The notes: a model not told the origin generated them from the sequence alone. Positions 1-11,639 are shown, counted from the first letter of the stretch. The stretch is 64,000 bases of DNA from Halichondria panicea (GCF_963675165.1 NC_087382.1:6868315-6932314), one strand, 5' to 3'. A program made the numbers and translations.

Positions 1-714
1 ACATTGAAATGACTTGTAGCGCAGACCCCAGAGGTACCAGAGGTATCTTGACACCATCATTATTACCTAGCAACTGACTATCCCAGCGATTGTTTACCAA
101 TTATACAATATGGCACAAAGTGACTTCTCAATGTTCTCATGGTATCAGCAGAAACTTGTCTGTCGGCAGACGTACACACAGTCCTAAATACAGTTTATAC
201 TGAAGCTACAGATGCTACTCTAGACTTACCACATCCAGGAACTTAGTCCGATCTTCTTCATCAGGTTGAGGTAGTTTCTTATCTAGCTATGATCCCAGTC
301 ACTGTCCTCGGCCATAATCATCGTTCTCCTCACTCGTACTAAGAAGATTACGGTCACTTTTCTTTCAGCAGTACTGTTAAATATACCACGTGAAAGAATA
401 TACCACGTGAAAGAGCTGGTACCTACAGCGTGTGCATAGCTCCAACACAACAATTTTTTGAAAATAGTCAGTAGTGCGGCCGGAAAAAGACACAAAAGAC
501 TTAATTTGAATTCTTTCACAGCACTTTCACAGCATTATTTCTTTCACAGCATTATAATTACATTAGCCATAGAGAGACGGCTTATTGATACACTATAATT
601 ATACTGTCAATTATGGAAAGTCGGCAACAAAACAACCATCCAATATTTAACCACATTATACTGCATGGCAGAGTCAGAGTATAGCTATGGTTGATTACAC
701 ACTAGCCTCGTTCC
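1..714. other. Intergenic, no gene recognised
   Basis: No supported coding region. The only structure I see is short direct repeats: ATACCACGTGAAAGA twice near 378-412 and CTTTCACAGCATTAT-like units near 520-560. The ORF on the minus strand here has no recognisable motif. Confidence 0.5.
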
Positions 715-1090
715 CAGACCTACAAAGCAGCTGCCACCAGAGCTTCGTATACATCTTTGCTATATGCAACCATTGTCCTCTCACCACAAATGTGTGTTGC
801 TGATTGACAGATTGACAGAGCCAAGTAGGGGTATTTGCTGCGATCAGTTGAAATAGCTTCGGACATGTACGTAAGGTTACAGCTGTGTATATAAACGTAT
901 GCTTGCATTATGGCGAAAAAGGCCGGTATTATAATCGCAAACACCGCAAACACGCATATGCTCACCGAGATCATATGCTCACCGAGATACATACTTTCAA
1001 AGTTTTCCGGTTGGCAGTTGCTAGTATGGGCTGCTTCCCATGGTGTAAACATTAATGCCCTAATTCAGCACAGGTTCATGCACCACTTGT
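715..1090. repeat. Dispersed repeat, copy 1 (pair with 3280-3475)
   Basis: This stretch shares blocks with 3280-3475 in the same order and orientation: CTGCCACCAGAGC, then GTATTTGCTGCGATCAG (copy 2 GTATTCGCTGCAATCAG), then TATGCTTGCATTAT. The block spacing differs by small indels. I cannot see its ends and do not know the family. The ORFs across it are not convincing genes. Confidence 0.45.
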
Positions 1091-1765
1091 AAAATTAACA
1101 TGCTACTGAATCTCTGTAACACGTCCAAATATTAATCGTTACTCGTAGCTGCTAAAAAAATTGCAGTATATAAATGTTCAGTACCTGCACCCAAACACAA
1201 AGGCCGATTATATATGTAACACCACCACCTTCAAAACTGCTGATTTCTGCCTTTTGCTAGCAAGCTCGTGCACTCCCCCAGCCATCTCACTAAAGGTTTT
1301 TGCATGCAGCGAAGCATAGCTGCAATTCATGCCAATAATTATGCTCTGAAAGTGCAGGACATGTTTGTTTTATCAACGTCTTCTTCCGCAATACGATGAT
1401 TCCATTAATTTATTCTGTATTCTGTGTCCTTATCTGTGTCCTCACAATCAGGATGAGTAGCATTTGCCTTCCTTTTTTTCGTAGGGGGCCCTAGAAAAAT
1501 ATGCATGCAAATGACCATTTTTCGATGGCATCCGCTTGTTATAGAACCACTTTCTCAGCTGTGTTTTCCTGCGCTGACTATGTAAAGCTACTAGACATCT
1601 GCGAGGCAAGTAAAAATGAATAGCTAAGCGATGTAGTGTGTAGTGCAGATCTATCTAGTTATGCATGCACGAGTCTAGAGACTGCAAAAGGCCTTACAAA
1701 AACAACAAAAACAAGCCATAACTCGAAAACGAAGTAAATCCACAAGTGAAGAAAAAGTGGAAGCT
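1091..1765. other. Intergenic, nothing recognised
   Basis: AT-rich unique-looking sequence with no supported ORF, repeat or RNA gene. Confidence 0.45.
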
Positions 1766-2011
1766 ATACCGTATAGCGGGAAATTTTCGTGGGGTGCAAA
1801 TTTTCGCGTTTTTTCGAGGGCAGAGTAGTCAACGCGAAAATTAAAACTGGGATAAACTCCCACGCACCGGTATACGCAGGTGCAAAACCTATTGGTGGGT
1901 GTGGTTTATTGGCATTGACACGAAAATTAAAACCGCGAAAATTTCTGCTAAGGGCTCTGGGAGCCAAATAGCGAAAATTTGCACCCGCGAAAATTTCCCG
2001 CTATACGGTAT
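1766..2011. mobile_element. Short inverted-repeat element (MITE), CGTATAGCG family, copy 1
   Basis: A 246-bp element with near-perfect terminal inverted repeats: ATACCGTATAGCGGGAAATT at the left, and its reverse complement at 1992-2011. The same termini recur at 6634-6864 and 57294-57523, and in a decayed copy at 40377-40575. Inside are repeated CGCGAAAATT-like blocks. It has no coding capacity. The flanking bases are compatible with a short AT-type target duplication, which I cannot define exactly. Confidence 0.8.
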
Positions 2012-2749
2012 TACTTGTACGTCCATTGCAACCGTACAGCAGGCACTTACGGCAGTGATGCGCACGCACGCACACATAGATCTATCCCTGCTATCCCCGT
2101 ACCAAGTCATAACAATGTTACACCAGACCGCATATCCGATTATTGCAACTTACTATTCCATTTCCCCATTGCAGTCTGGATACTTCTTCACAACATATGG
2201 GTTAGGTTTGTCACAAACTTGATCACCCAAGGTTTGAATGATCCTGGTCCTAGTTGACATCCAATATCTTGTCGTGTAGAATTTCGGAAAGGGAACTGCT
2301 ACCCGAGTTGATTGTTTGAGTTACTATATTAAACACTGGGCGCTTTATAGCTATGCATATAGCTGCATGTCTCCATCATCTGTGCTAAGCGCATTTCCAT
2401 CATTTCCATCGATCAGTTCGTCTTCAAACTTTTTATCCTTTCTCTTGCAAGAAGCTACATACTTCATCCACTTCGAAGCGAGATATCGATGTTCTAGTCA
2501 CTCTAGGAGTAGCCTTAACTTTTCACTCCACTGAGCACATACCTTCCTTCATAATTATCTGCCTCATACCAAGGGCCCCATGATTTTTAATAGTCCTCAA
2601 AACGTTAGCAGACACGTCTATATAGCTACTGTGAGTTATACAGCCTCAACTATATATAGCGCATAAAATCGAAAAATCCATGCCCAGCAAAATCTGTACG
2701 TATACAAATGTAAGACGCGTATGTACTTGAGGTAGGTTTGCAACTGGGA
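2012..2749. other. Intergenic, nothing recognised
   Basis: Small ORFs on both strands lack recognisable domains or splice context. No repeat structure stands out. Confidence 0.4.
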
Positions 2750-3179
2750 CCAGAGGAGGTACGGCTAATGAGTTACTGCATTCCTGCAGCATGACAGGAT
2801 GTAACACCCACATTTACCTGGAGGAGGTGTGGCCTCGCGTCATAATTTATCATCAAGTTTCACGGAGGAGTTGTGAGTGCTAGCTAAAAGACTACAAACG
2901 ATCATAGTACTCCACAGTTCCACAGTAGTTATAAATAATGCTATCCTGTGACATAAGAAGACATAAGAAAATGAATAGCATTGTCATAGGAGCTATAAAC
3001 TTATGCGCTAATGTAACACTGATACTAAGATAGATAGACTAGTAGAAATGCCGAGACAAAATAGCGCTGACAGTGCATAAAATATCTGCTGAGTCATCAC
3101 AAATATCATGTGGGCGTGACATCCTGTCATGCTGCAGGAATGCAATACGGGAATAACTCATTAGCAAAAGTCCTCTGGT
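2750..3179. repeat. Inverted repeat, possible decayed MITE
   Basis: The left arm at 2750-2802 runs from CCAGAGGAGG to GCATGACAGGATGT. The right arm at 3119-3179 is its imperfect reverse complement, with TAATGAGTTA and CTGCAGCATGACAGG in both. About 315 bp of noncoding DNA separates them. No target duplication was found, so mobile origin is inferred from the arms alone. Confidence 0.5.
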
Positions 3180-3279
3180 GAGTGAGTACACACTATTACA
3201 CACGAGTTGTCCAGAGACTGGACTTCGCAATAGAAGGAAGATGTTGACTGTCGTCCATAAGTATATCCGCTCCATAAGT

Positions 3280-3475
3280 ATATCCGCCCTGTCAAAGCAG
3301 TAGTATACTGCCACCAGAGCAAACAAAGCTTCATATACTCTCAACCACAATATACAGGTATTCGCTGCAATCAGCTGAAATAGCAGCTTTGGCGTTAGAG
3401 TCAATCTGTATATGAACGTAAGCAATGTGTATAAGCAATGTGTATATGAACGTTATGCTTGCATTATTATACATA
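3280..3475. repeat. Dispersed repeat, copy 2 (pair with 715-1090)
   Basis: Shares CTGCCACCAGAGC, GCTGCAATCAGCTGAAATAG and TATGCTTGCATTAT blocks with copy 1. A short internal duplication, GCAATGTGTATA, is present near 3423-3447. Family unknown. Confidence 0.4.
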
Positions 3476-3964
3476 CTATGCGGCCATGGCTGGCGATTAC
3501 GTTTAATTAAGCAGTACATTAGCTATAAGCCTGTGTGTGTATTAGCTATGAGTGTGAATGAGGGGGTTGTACATGCATGTCATTTGACAATGACACACAC
3601 CATAATTATGTCCCCAAGCACCAACAAAAAAACATTTGTGTTTGAGAGGAACAACAAGCTGTACAAGTAAGAGTGCAAGTGGCAGACAATCAACACCTGG
3701 TTTTGTTTCTAAAAATAGAACTGCCCATATTCATTTAGCCAATCGGATTGGAACTAGAGCATTTTAGGAATATAAAAAGTCGCTGTAACTCACTGTCTTC
3801 TCGAGGGATCTTTTGCACACACTACCTGTACCAGTCTCAGCCCGGCTCTACCGGCTCACTCTAACATCTCTCAATGTCAACGCAGGTTGTCGTGATTAGG
3901 GTATGGGGTATTATGAGATCTTGAAAAGCACTTGTGTTTTAATCTTGGTCAAGTTCACTCTTTA
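3476..3964. other. Intergenic, nothing recognised
   Basis: No supported gene or repeat. Confidence 0.4.
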
Positions 3965-4504
3965 GACACTAGTTGATAAGATCTACATGGGAAGGAAGTA
4001 CATGAGAAGTACATGGGAAAAGTGCCTCAGAGCAGGTATACTATGGGACTTAGTGTACCTGCAAATTTACTTAGTATACCTAGTATTCCGTTGTCAGTAT
4101 TGTAGTCAAGCAGTTTGCGCATGCGCACTAGTATCTAAATGAGTTAGATACTGTTTTGTCGGTGTCCATGTACCCTCGCTACGCTCGGGATACTAAATCA
4201 GTGCCTTTGGGCTTCTAAATCCCATAGACACCTCCAAAACAGTGTCTAACTATTATTTAGACACTAGTTGATAAGATCTACATGGGAAGTACATGGGAAA
4301 AGTGCCTCAGAGCAGGTATACTATGGGACTTAGTATACCTGCAAATTTACTAGTATTCCGTTGTCAAGTAATTGTATTGTAGTCAAGCGGTTTACTAGAC
4401 GCTGTTTTGTCGGTGTCCTCCATGTGATTTAGAAGCCCTCAGCCACTTTAGTACCCGTGCCTTTGGGCCCATAGACACCTCCAAAACAGTGTCTAACTAT
4501 TATG
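3965..4504. repeat. Tandem duplication, two units of ~290 and ~250 bp
   Basis: Both units begin AGACACTAGTTGATAAGATC (3965 and about 4257) and end near CAAAACAGTGTCTAACTATT. They share GTGCCTCAGAGCAGGTATAC and TAGTATTCCGTTGTCA blocks. Each unit ends with AGTGTCTAAC and starts with the near-complement TTTAGACACT, so the unit may be a short inverted-repeat element duplicated in tandem. Noncoding. Confidence 0.6.
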
Positions 4505-5035
4505 TAGTGCCCAAGGGTGGTAGAGATAGTCCGATTGATTGTACTGCAAACAATCTTATCTTATGTATCTTCATTTACCCCTTGTGTTTGCTATAGATGT
4601 ACCAAACAGAACTTAACTTCCCAAAGGCGGAAGAGGCAGTGAGGAGAAAGCAGTTACTAATCTTGCCTTCGTAATACTACTTATTATTATATCCTTTGCT
4701 ATTCAGGTTAGCGAAACCCCTGCGACACCTAGAAAGGTAAGTATAGCTTCATTGAGAGACTTGATTCAGAGACAATTCAGTACCGTTCCTTTGTAAATAC
4801 ATGTTCTTCCTTTAGGAATCGGCTATTGTGTTACTGTGAACCAAACTGACTTCGATGTTGCAGTTAGCAATAAGAACAAACTTTTTTTTTCCAACTTTCA
4901 AAATTATACTTTCTTTCTATCAGACAGTAAAGATGATCACCGCACAACACAATTCACTGCACAACACAATGGCGAAGTCAAACTAAAGTGAGTTAATTGC
5001 TGATAGGCATTCTGGCAAACAAGATTCTTACTCTT
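4505..5035. other. Intergenic, nothing recognised
   Basis: No gene recognised. A last exon or 3' end of the piggyBac-like pseudogene on the minus strand could extend into this stretch, but I see no conserved motif. Confidence 0.35.
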
Positions 5036-5210
5036 GTAGTATATCTCTTGTTGGTTAAGAGTCGTCGTAGTAGTTTAACGACTTTGTTGTCCTTCCAGGA
5101 GATGCCCGTCACTTTTCTCTTCTGGAATGTCTTGGACTCACCCCTGTGTAAAGGTAAAGGCAAATCAGTGTGTGGTGTGTGTGGTGTGTGGTGTGTGCAT
5201 TTCGTGCGCG

Positions 5211-5246
<36 letters not shown>

Positions 5247-6530
5247 TACATGTATTACATGTGTGTGGGTATAATTATGTCACACATGTGTTGTGTGTGT
5301 GTTGTAGGTGAGTTAGTAAAATTAACTGTTTACCTTTGTTTGAGATACTCCTGTCCTTCCGAGCCGTCCCGCACCCATAGATGCCATCCTCTTCAAGCAG
5401 TCGAAGTAGACATGGTGGTTCTTTCCCCTTCAACCCCTTCAACTCGCCAACGTCCTCACCACATGTTCCCCGAGACCACATGTTCCCCGAGACCAACCTG
5501 ACGGCTATCCTTCTTCCCCGTGCTATCTCCCAGTACCCACACTTTGATCCCACGCTTGATTGGCTTCATAGGAGCGGACCGACCCTGAAATTTGATCATT
5601 GCCTTGTCCACAGCAACATTCTTTGATGGATTGTACAACTGCAGACTGAGGTGATCAATTAGAAGGCGGACTTTACCTAGCCTATCAAACGTGGGACTTC
5701 CTCTTTGAGCGAGGTGTTGATTGTTTACAAAGTGCAGGTACCGAGAGATTTCCCTGAAGCGCTACCGAGGAATCTTCATCGCGATGGGGGCATAGTGAGT
5801 GAGAGGGTCTCTGCTCCAGTAATCGTCAAACGATGGTAAGTGAACTACACCATACAAAAACCCCAAAAAGCTTTCAATTCTTCTGTATCGATGGTTCTCC
5901 ATGCCTCGTACTTTTCGTCTCCCCTGGCATATCTGTTGGTTTCCTTCACAATAGGTCTCCGTTGAAGAAGAGTTGAAATATTTGGAGTTGAAATATTTGG
6001 AGTGGGCAATGGGCCAGTCTGAGAGGTGAAGGTGTTGATTGTGGTGTTGATTGTGACGCTTGTGAGATTCTCGGACCAATTGCGTAAGATCTGTTTTTAA
6101 AAGAACTATATATTATATGCGCTCAACAGAATTAAACATTTTTATTATAATTACCTGGAATGTTGAGCGGAGGGAGTGGAGGTGGGGGTGGGGATGACTG
6201 TCGAGGGTTGAGCGGTGGTTGAGGTGGGGGTGGCTGTTGAGAATTGAGCAGTGGGCGGTGGTTGAGGTGGTCGAGGGTTGAACGGTGGGGGTGACTGTCG
6301 AGAGGCTGTTGAGTGTTTGGTAGAGGTTGCAAAAGTAACCCCAACCCTATCCCAAGGCCACTCGTATTATCTAAAATCTAAATAATAACAAAAGTATTAC
6401 ATAATAATATTAGTTGTATTTATGTATTATTTTACCATATTCCTCGTCGTCAGACTCTAGATCTGCAAATTCATAGTCACTCCCTTCCCTCATAGGTTCA
6501 TCTTCGTCCTCATCATCGGACAATAATTAT
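5036..6530 (-). pseudogene. piggyBac-like transposase, broken
   Basis: Read on the minus strand, pieces of a DDE_Tnp_1_7 (piggyBac) transposase appear in order. First is an acidic N-terminal exon (~6530-6440, DDEDED... ending at a GT donor), then a proline-rich segment (6344-6132). Next is a catalytic-domain start at ~6079-5762 (SFLGFLYGVVHLPSFDDYWS), then 5638-5456 with VDKAMIKFQGRS and KPIKRGIKVWVLGDS, then ~5450-5350 with DGIYGCGTARKDR. Last is WKDNKVVKLL at ~5090-5050. The family excises and inserts DNA at TTAA. The pieces lie in different frames, and a GT microsatellite interrupts the C-terminal part. The expected catalytic DE of the D-E-A-M-type motif reads DKAM, so it is dead. No TTAA-bounded ends were found. 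Confidence 0.75.
5158..5303. repeat. GT-rich microsatellite
   Basis: Interrupted GTGTGG/GTGTGC units around a pure (GT) run at about 5215-5245. It lies inside the piggyBac pseudogene and creates spurious valine/cysteine-rich ORFs. Confidence 0.85.
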
Positions 6531-6633
6531 GTCACCTCATCCACAGTCATTCTTCAAGTTTTAGATGGTTAAAAGTTTTAGATAGTTAGAATTAATTTGC
6601 ATGTATTTATATTGTATTGTTTAATATCTGTCT

Positions 6634-6864
6634 ATACCGTATAGCGCGAAATTTTCGAGGGGCTTAATTTTCGTGGATTTCGTGGGTTAGCAATCCTACA
6701 CGAAAATTAAGTCCACGAAAATCGTTCTTTACCTGCTATAACGTGCAAGATTTAAAGGAGTGGCTTCCGGTAGCAGTCATTCCGCGAACATTGTGCAACG
6801 AAATGGCTTTTAGAGGCCAATCCACGAAATATAAGTGCCTCGAAAATTTCGCGCTATACGGTAT
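6634..6864. mobile_element. MITE, CGTATAGCG family, copy 2
   Basis: A 231-bp element with termini ATACCGTATAGCGCGAAATT and the reverse complement at 6845-6864. The interior closely matches 57294-57523, for example CGTGGGTTAGCAATCCTACA and CATTCCGCGAACATTGTGCA. The close match suggests recent common amplification. Noncoding. Confidence 0.85.
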
Positions 6865-7349
6865 TCAAACTGAATTTGTGCAAAATTTTTATGTGTTACC
6901 CCATGCATTTACTTAGTCTACAGTTACCTTAGCAGTGCTCGTGCAAGCAGCAGCTCCTCCTCCTTTGTAGATCTTGCAAAAAGAAGACGTGCAACTGCAG
7001 CTGCCGCAAAAATGCGTCTGTGGCGTCATAGCGACATGACGCAATAATGCAGTTGTTTGGACACTAAAGTTCTCACTTTCCGACATTGGAGTCTAAGATT
7101 GCATATTTTGGACAAAATTAATTTTTGTGCCATATGTCACGTGCCCGTGTACGAGAATTCATTGCAGAGAAATAGCTCGCTTGTCCAGAGAATGTGCTTA
7201 TATATATAACTTTAGTAGTAAAAACCAGACATACCCTTCAGACGGATTGAAACCACTATCCTCAAGTACAAGGGACTGAGAGCAACTAAAAAAAAAGAGT
7301 TCATCTCACATAATGGATGGGTTGCAGGAACGTACCATTAAATCTCGGG
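6865..7349. other. Intergenic, nothing recognised
   Basis: Contains a CAG/CTG-rich patch near 6945-7010 but no supported gene. Confidence 0.4.
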
Positions 7350-7879
7350 TTATCCTGCTACTGCTGCTGCTGTCAGGTGAGGCTCCACTAACTGTTTTTC
7401 AAACCCATTCTGCTTTGTCTCCATTATTTTCTGGTTATCAAGAATTTTTGCAAGCGCTTCTTGCTGCTCCTGGATGAGTGATACGAGATGCTGAGAGGAT
7501 TCACTAGAGGTCAATCGAGAGTTTCTGAAAGGAGCCACCACCAACAATTCATTCAGCGGCGATGAACCGCTCAATGGTCATCTGCATCGCCATGATAAGT
7601 ACCTTCATACAAGCTCTGGTTAGTGACCGTAACTGCCTGTACAAACTGCCTGTACATTACTAAATAACAGCGCCACCCATAGTCATAATTATGCGCTAAT
7701 TTTTCTGGCGCTATAACTACAGAAAGGATAATACCCCAATGTATTTACATCTAGTCTATATACGTATGTGGGGTGACAGTTAGAAGCAATAACTACAATT
7801 TACCTTCTGTCAGTTGGAGGTAAGTCTGAAGTGATCCTGGCCGCCAAATCTTCAGCCGAGTAGCGCCTACCTCCAGCCA
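7350..7879 (-). CDS. Possible small two-exon gene, coiled-coil, unknown
   Basis: Two minus-strand segments could be exons. The first, from ATG at 7879, reads MAGGRRYSAEDLAARI... and stays open to about 7804. The second, ~7574-7350, has the hydrophilic heptad-like stretch LVSLIQEQQEALAKILDNQK, consistent with a coiled coil. I do not recognise the product. The joining frame between the two was not proved and no promoter or polyadenylation signal was identified. It may equally be the N-terminal remnant of another mobile element. The surrounding DNA is transposon-rich, so a host gene is not the default reading. Confidence 0.25.
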
Positions 7880-7998
7880 TGCTGACTAGAATTAAAGTAG
7901 CCGTAGAGCCTAAGAGTAACTAGCTAGCGCTAGTCCATGGCCAGCTGCATGCCATGATGCCATGCCAAAGTCACGTGGACATTGAGATCATGTGCCAT

Positions 7999-8040
7999 GG
8001 AAACCACACCCCTTTCTCAGAGAAAAGGGGAGTGGTTTCC
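7999..8040. other. Short hairpin
   Basis: GGAAACCACACCCCTTT and AAAAGGGGAGTGGTTTCC form ~17-bp arms around a 7-base loop. No U-tract follows. It could be the core of a small foldback element or just a palindrome. Confidence 0.5.
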
Positions 8041-8628
8041 AATTTATCTTCAATAGTGCACAATGGATCGTAGAACTAGAAGGAGTTCCAAGCTTGTATT
8101 TTGTGGTCGAGAGTGTCGAAGAGAACTTACTATGATCCACCGGAGGGTGTAGGTTACGGTATAGTGTTTCACCCACGCATCCAAACCTTGTATGAAATAT
8201 CATTATTTGTACATTCCTGTGGCATATAATCACGTGTATGGCCACACAAAACTGTATGCTAGCAGCAGCTACTGCACTGTAGTACTAGGTAAGTAGGTTG
8301 TTCAGTGATAGGTGAATTATGATGATTTTATGATGATCCCTGATGGGGCAAGCTAACTCTGACGAAAGATAAAAGTTCCTTAATTTTGATAGTTGTAACC
8401 ACCTATTGTCTCTGTTGATATTGTCTCTGTTGATACGCTCGATGTGAATGTCTTTGCACACCGTTGTGTGTCAGTACAGTACTGTATTTGATAATAGTAG
8501 TCATGTACAGAAACTTGACTTGCTTCTGTTAGCAGAAAAAGGATTTTTAATCTCAAGGATTTTTAACCTCAACTAGTCCTTGAGGATGGGATATTTCTGA
8601 GGATGGGATGTTTCGCTTGGGTCGTTAA
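8041..8628. other. Intergenic, nothing recognised
   Basis: Short direct duplications (TTGATATTGTCTCTG, GAGGATGGGATAT) but no gene. Confidence 0.4.
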
Positions 8629-9963
8629 CTAAACCATCTGGAGTCGCTGCCAGCCAATTGTTGTGCTCTGAAACTGAAATGAACAAGTCTTAACTTCTAT
8701 TAAGCAAGCCATAACGTGTAGCTTCGTTGCCTCTAAATGTGGACGTCGTCTCTTTGCTATTCCTCCCACTCTCGATGCTGTAATTCTTTTCCTTCTCTCA
8801 TACTTCCCTCTCATACTTCCGTTGTCTTGTTTTCTTCTCAATTGTTTGTGCTTGTGCCTGGTAAAAGCTTGTTTTCAACTTTTCAAGTCTCTGCGAGGAA
8901 ATGTCTTCAGTTATTTCATCCGGAGAAACTCCTTCGTCATGCCTAGTGTAAGAGTTATCTATTTTAGTGTACTTGCTTTTTCTTTGCATCAGAGAATACT
9001 TTATTTGGCATCGATCTGTTCCCAGGTCTGTGGTCCCCATTTTCTTCCAAGGTTCTGCCTAAGCCCTGCTCCCATGCATCTGTGTTCCCAAGATGACCTT
9101 CCCACCATCAAATTTAGCACGAATATGCACATTCTGCCAGTTGCTCACAAGTTGTACCTGAATGTCATAGTAAAGTCGCGGGTCCACGTTTGTTGGTGTG
9201 TGTCCACCTTGTCGACCTGTGATTAATATCAATACATATTTACACTTGCCTCAATTAATGTTATGTTTTTATTCTGTAGGTCTGAACTCACCATCAAGCA
9301 TGTCATCATTGTCTACGCTCATCATTGTCTACGCTGGAAGTTAACGGTTGAGATGTGGACTGAGTGAGCGAGGGAGATATTGTTGCGGATGAGAGCGCTG
9401 TCTTACAAAAGTCAGGGCCAAAACAAGTCACGTTTGAGTGATATCAGGGCCTTCTTCGGGTCGCTCTCCGTACGAGCAGCAGAAACCAGAAACCAGAAAC
9501 CAGTCGCTTTCTTGTTTTCAGCGTAAGTCCACCAGTTCCCTTGTACCGCATTCCAGCTTCTTGATGGCATGTCCCCACCCTGGAACATTTATGTATGTAT
9601 ATGTACCGCAGGATAATGTCTGTCTCCATTTCAGAAGATGACTTGTTCCAGTTGCGGAAACAAGATGTTTCGTGCACAGGCATGGCAATACTTATTTCGC
9701 ACACCTATGTAGCCGGTGGCAACACCTGAGTTTGCATGCTTGTGTGACCGCCTTCATTATAGCTCCCCATTTCCTCTGCTATTCTTTTCTCCTCCCGTCC
9801 TGCTTTGGCCATTGACTCGATTAAAATTTGCTTCCAAATCTCTCCAATATTTCTCTCAGTTGAGATGAAGCTCGCTTTCGTCATGGTGGGAATTCTCATT
9901 TGCTCCTCCAGCTGAGAATGACCACCCATCTGCCCCCACACCGCAGCAAAATTGCACTCCCAC
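8629..9963 (-). pseudogene. Mutator-like transposase with C-terminal YqaJ-type region, broken
   Basis: On the minus strand a segment opens after an AG acceptor at ~9964 and reads AAVWGQMGGHSQLEEQMRIP...MTKASFISTERNIGEIWKQ. I recognise this as the Mutator-like transposase domain found in many invertebrate repeats (Pfam Mutator-like, from memory). Around 9690-9640 the pattern HETSCFRNWNKSSSEMETDI follows. Further downstream, 9040-8790 holds a charged segment (KYTKIDNSYTRHDEGVSPDEI). The last ORF has RKRITASRVGGIAKRRR, resembling the start of a YqaJ-type nuclease domain. The pieces lie in several frames with lost material between them, so it is a relic. The role inferred for the intact family is DNA transposition. 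Target duplications (8-9 bp expected) and terminal repeats were not found. Confidence 0.6.
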
Positions 9964-10034
9964 CTAAAAACGGAGAGTCTTTGTTTGTAAACGATTTGTG
10001 TGCATGTTTACCTGGAATAGGCTCGAGGACCCTT

Positions 10035-10770
10035 ACTCAAGTGAATTAAGGACTGGGTCCTTCAATTATTGTATTGCTGATTCAGCTAAAACGAAGCTCC
10101 GCCCACGCTTTTTACCAGCAATTGTGCATAAAAATGGATCTCAAACTGCTTAAATCTTTAGCTCTAATTCCGGAGTCCTAAACGCTCCTTGAAGCACTTA
10201 CTTTTTAGTGTAGTAGCTAGTTCTAAGGCTAGTACAAACAGTAATATTCGGAAGGAGCTGTTTGAGATATTCTATAAAACATAGTTTTCTTAAGGTATAG
10301 CCAGCGATCCGATTACGGCAGATGTTTTTAATATATCTGATGATAGATCTTGATTAGTGCTCTCTAGTGGTTGTCTTGGATTTCCAGTGCCTTGCCTTGC
10401 TTGGTTCTCTAGATATGAAGGCCGAAAGTAGCTGGGCGTGGTCTGGCGAGTGGGTAAAAGGTGCTAGGTATGACCCTTTACCCACTCGCTAGACCACGCC
10501 CAGCTACTTTCGGCCTTCATATCTAGAGAACCAAGCAAGGCACTGGAAATCCAAGACCACCACTAGAGAGCACTAATCAAGATCTATCATCAGATAAAAT
10601 TATTAAAAACATCTGCCGTAATCGGATCGCTGGCTATACCTTAAGCAGTTTGAGATCCATTTTTATGCACAATTGCTGGTAAAAAAAATTGCTGGTAAAA
10701 AGCGTGGGCGGAGCTTCGTTTTAGCTGAATCAGCAATAATTAAAGGACCCAGTCCTTAATTCACCTGAGT
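10035..10770. mobile_element. Foldback element, AAGGACTGGG family, copy 1
   Basis: Nearly the whole 736 bp is one inverted repeat. The left arm starts ACTCAAGTGAATTAAGGACT and the right arm ends with the complement at 10751-10770. The arms are ~350 bp and meet near 10465 (GCGAGTGGGTAAAGG-type loop). Shared family blocks are GAAGCTCCGCCCACG and ATTGCTGATTCAGC. Copies lie at 38051-38606 and 53659-54180. Noncoding. The right arm has a small internal duplication, TTGCTGGTAAAAA. Confidence 0.85.
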
Positions 10771-11639
10771 AACTTTCTTTGATGTTGAAGTACATTTTTA
10801 CTTCAAGATTGAAGCCAGCTACTCGAGTGTTGTGTCAGCCTGTCAGTATACTGTTGAAGTTTATCTAAATTCACAATTCTGTTTCCTTCTAGACATTTGT
10901 GACATTTGTGACAGTGCCAATGAAAACGGACCTTAACGCGAAATTAAGGTAGACATGAAAAACATAGGCAAAAAAATTTTTTTTCCACAGGTGCTAACTT
11001 CAACCTTTCCTCTACCTACCTGTGAAAATTTGGGTCTCTACGAAGCTTCAGGTCAAGCGCCGACGTTGAAGAAACTCACCAAACGTTCATTTGTTACTAT
11101 GAAATTTACTGCCCTGGGAATTTCCCTATTATTGGTCATTATTTTTAACAAATTAAAGATGACAACTTGTACAAGACTATTTCATCAGCCCAGTACTTAC
11201 AATCATCAAGAGGAGCCAGGTATATTATAGCTCCACTTTTTAACAAACATAATTAACAGAAATAGATTAGAAAGAGCAGCTATCTAGCTAGCTAGCTTGG
11301 CGTAGATCCACTCTTGTTTCTTTAGATGTATGTATCCCGTGCCCATAAACACTCCATAACAACCTACAGATAAGTAGTAAGTTAAGATAGACACAATATC
11401 AATGTTCTAGCCAATAGACTAGTGTTCCTCCGACACTTACCACCACCTGGGGGATAAACAGTTTCCTGGGCCCTCCATGATGTGATCACCTATCCCATCA
11501 GGCCTGTTACTACTAAGCACAATGGCAGTGATACCAGTACTAAATTAAAGGAGGAAAGCTATGGGGCGCCGTTTGTCTCAAAACTCCTAGGAAATATGAC
11601 CAGTGTAAAATTTTGAGGTTATATATAATTATACTGACA

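Noticed and set aside
1766-2260. Several overlapping plus- and minus-strand ORFs near the first MITE
   Set aside because: They cover the inverted repeat on both strands and have no motif.
5275-5553. Reading the piggyBac-region ORFs on the plus strand (Pro/Ser-rich) as a gene
   Set aside because: The minus strand gives ordered piggyBac motifs; the plus-strand frames are shadows.
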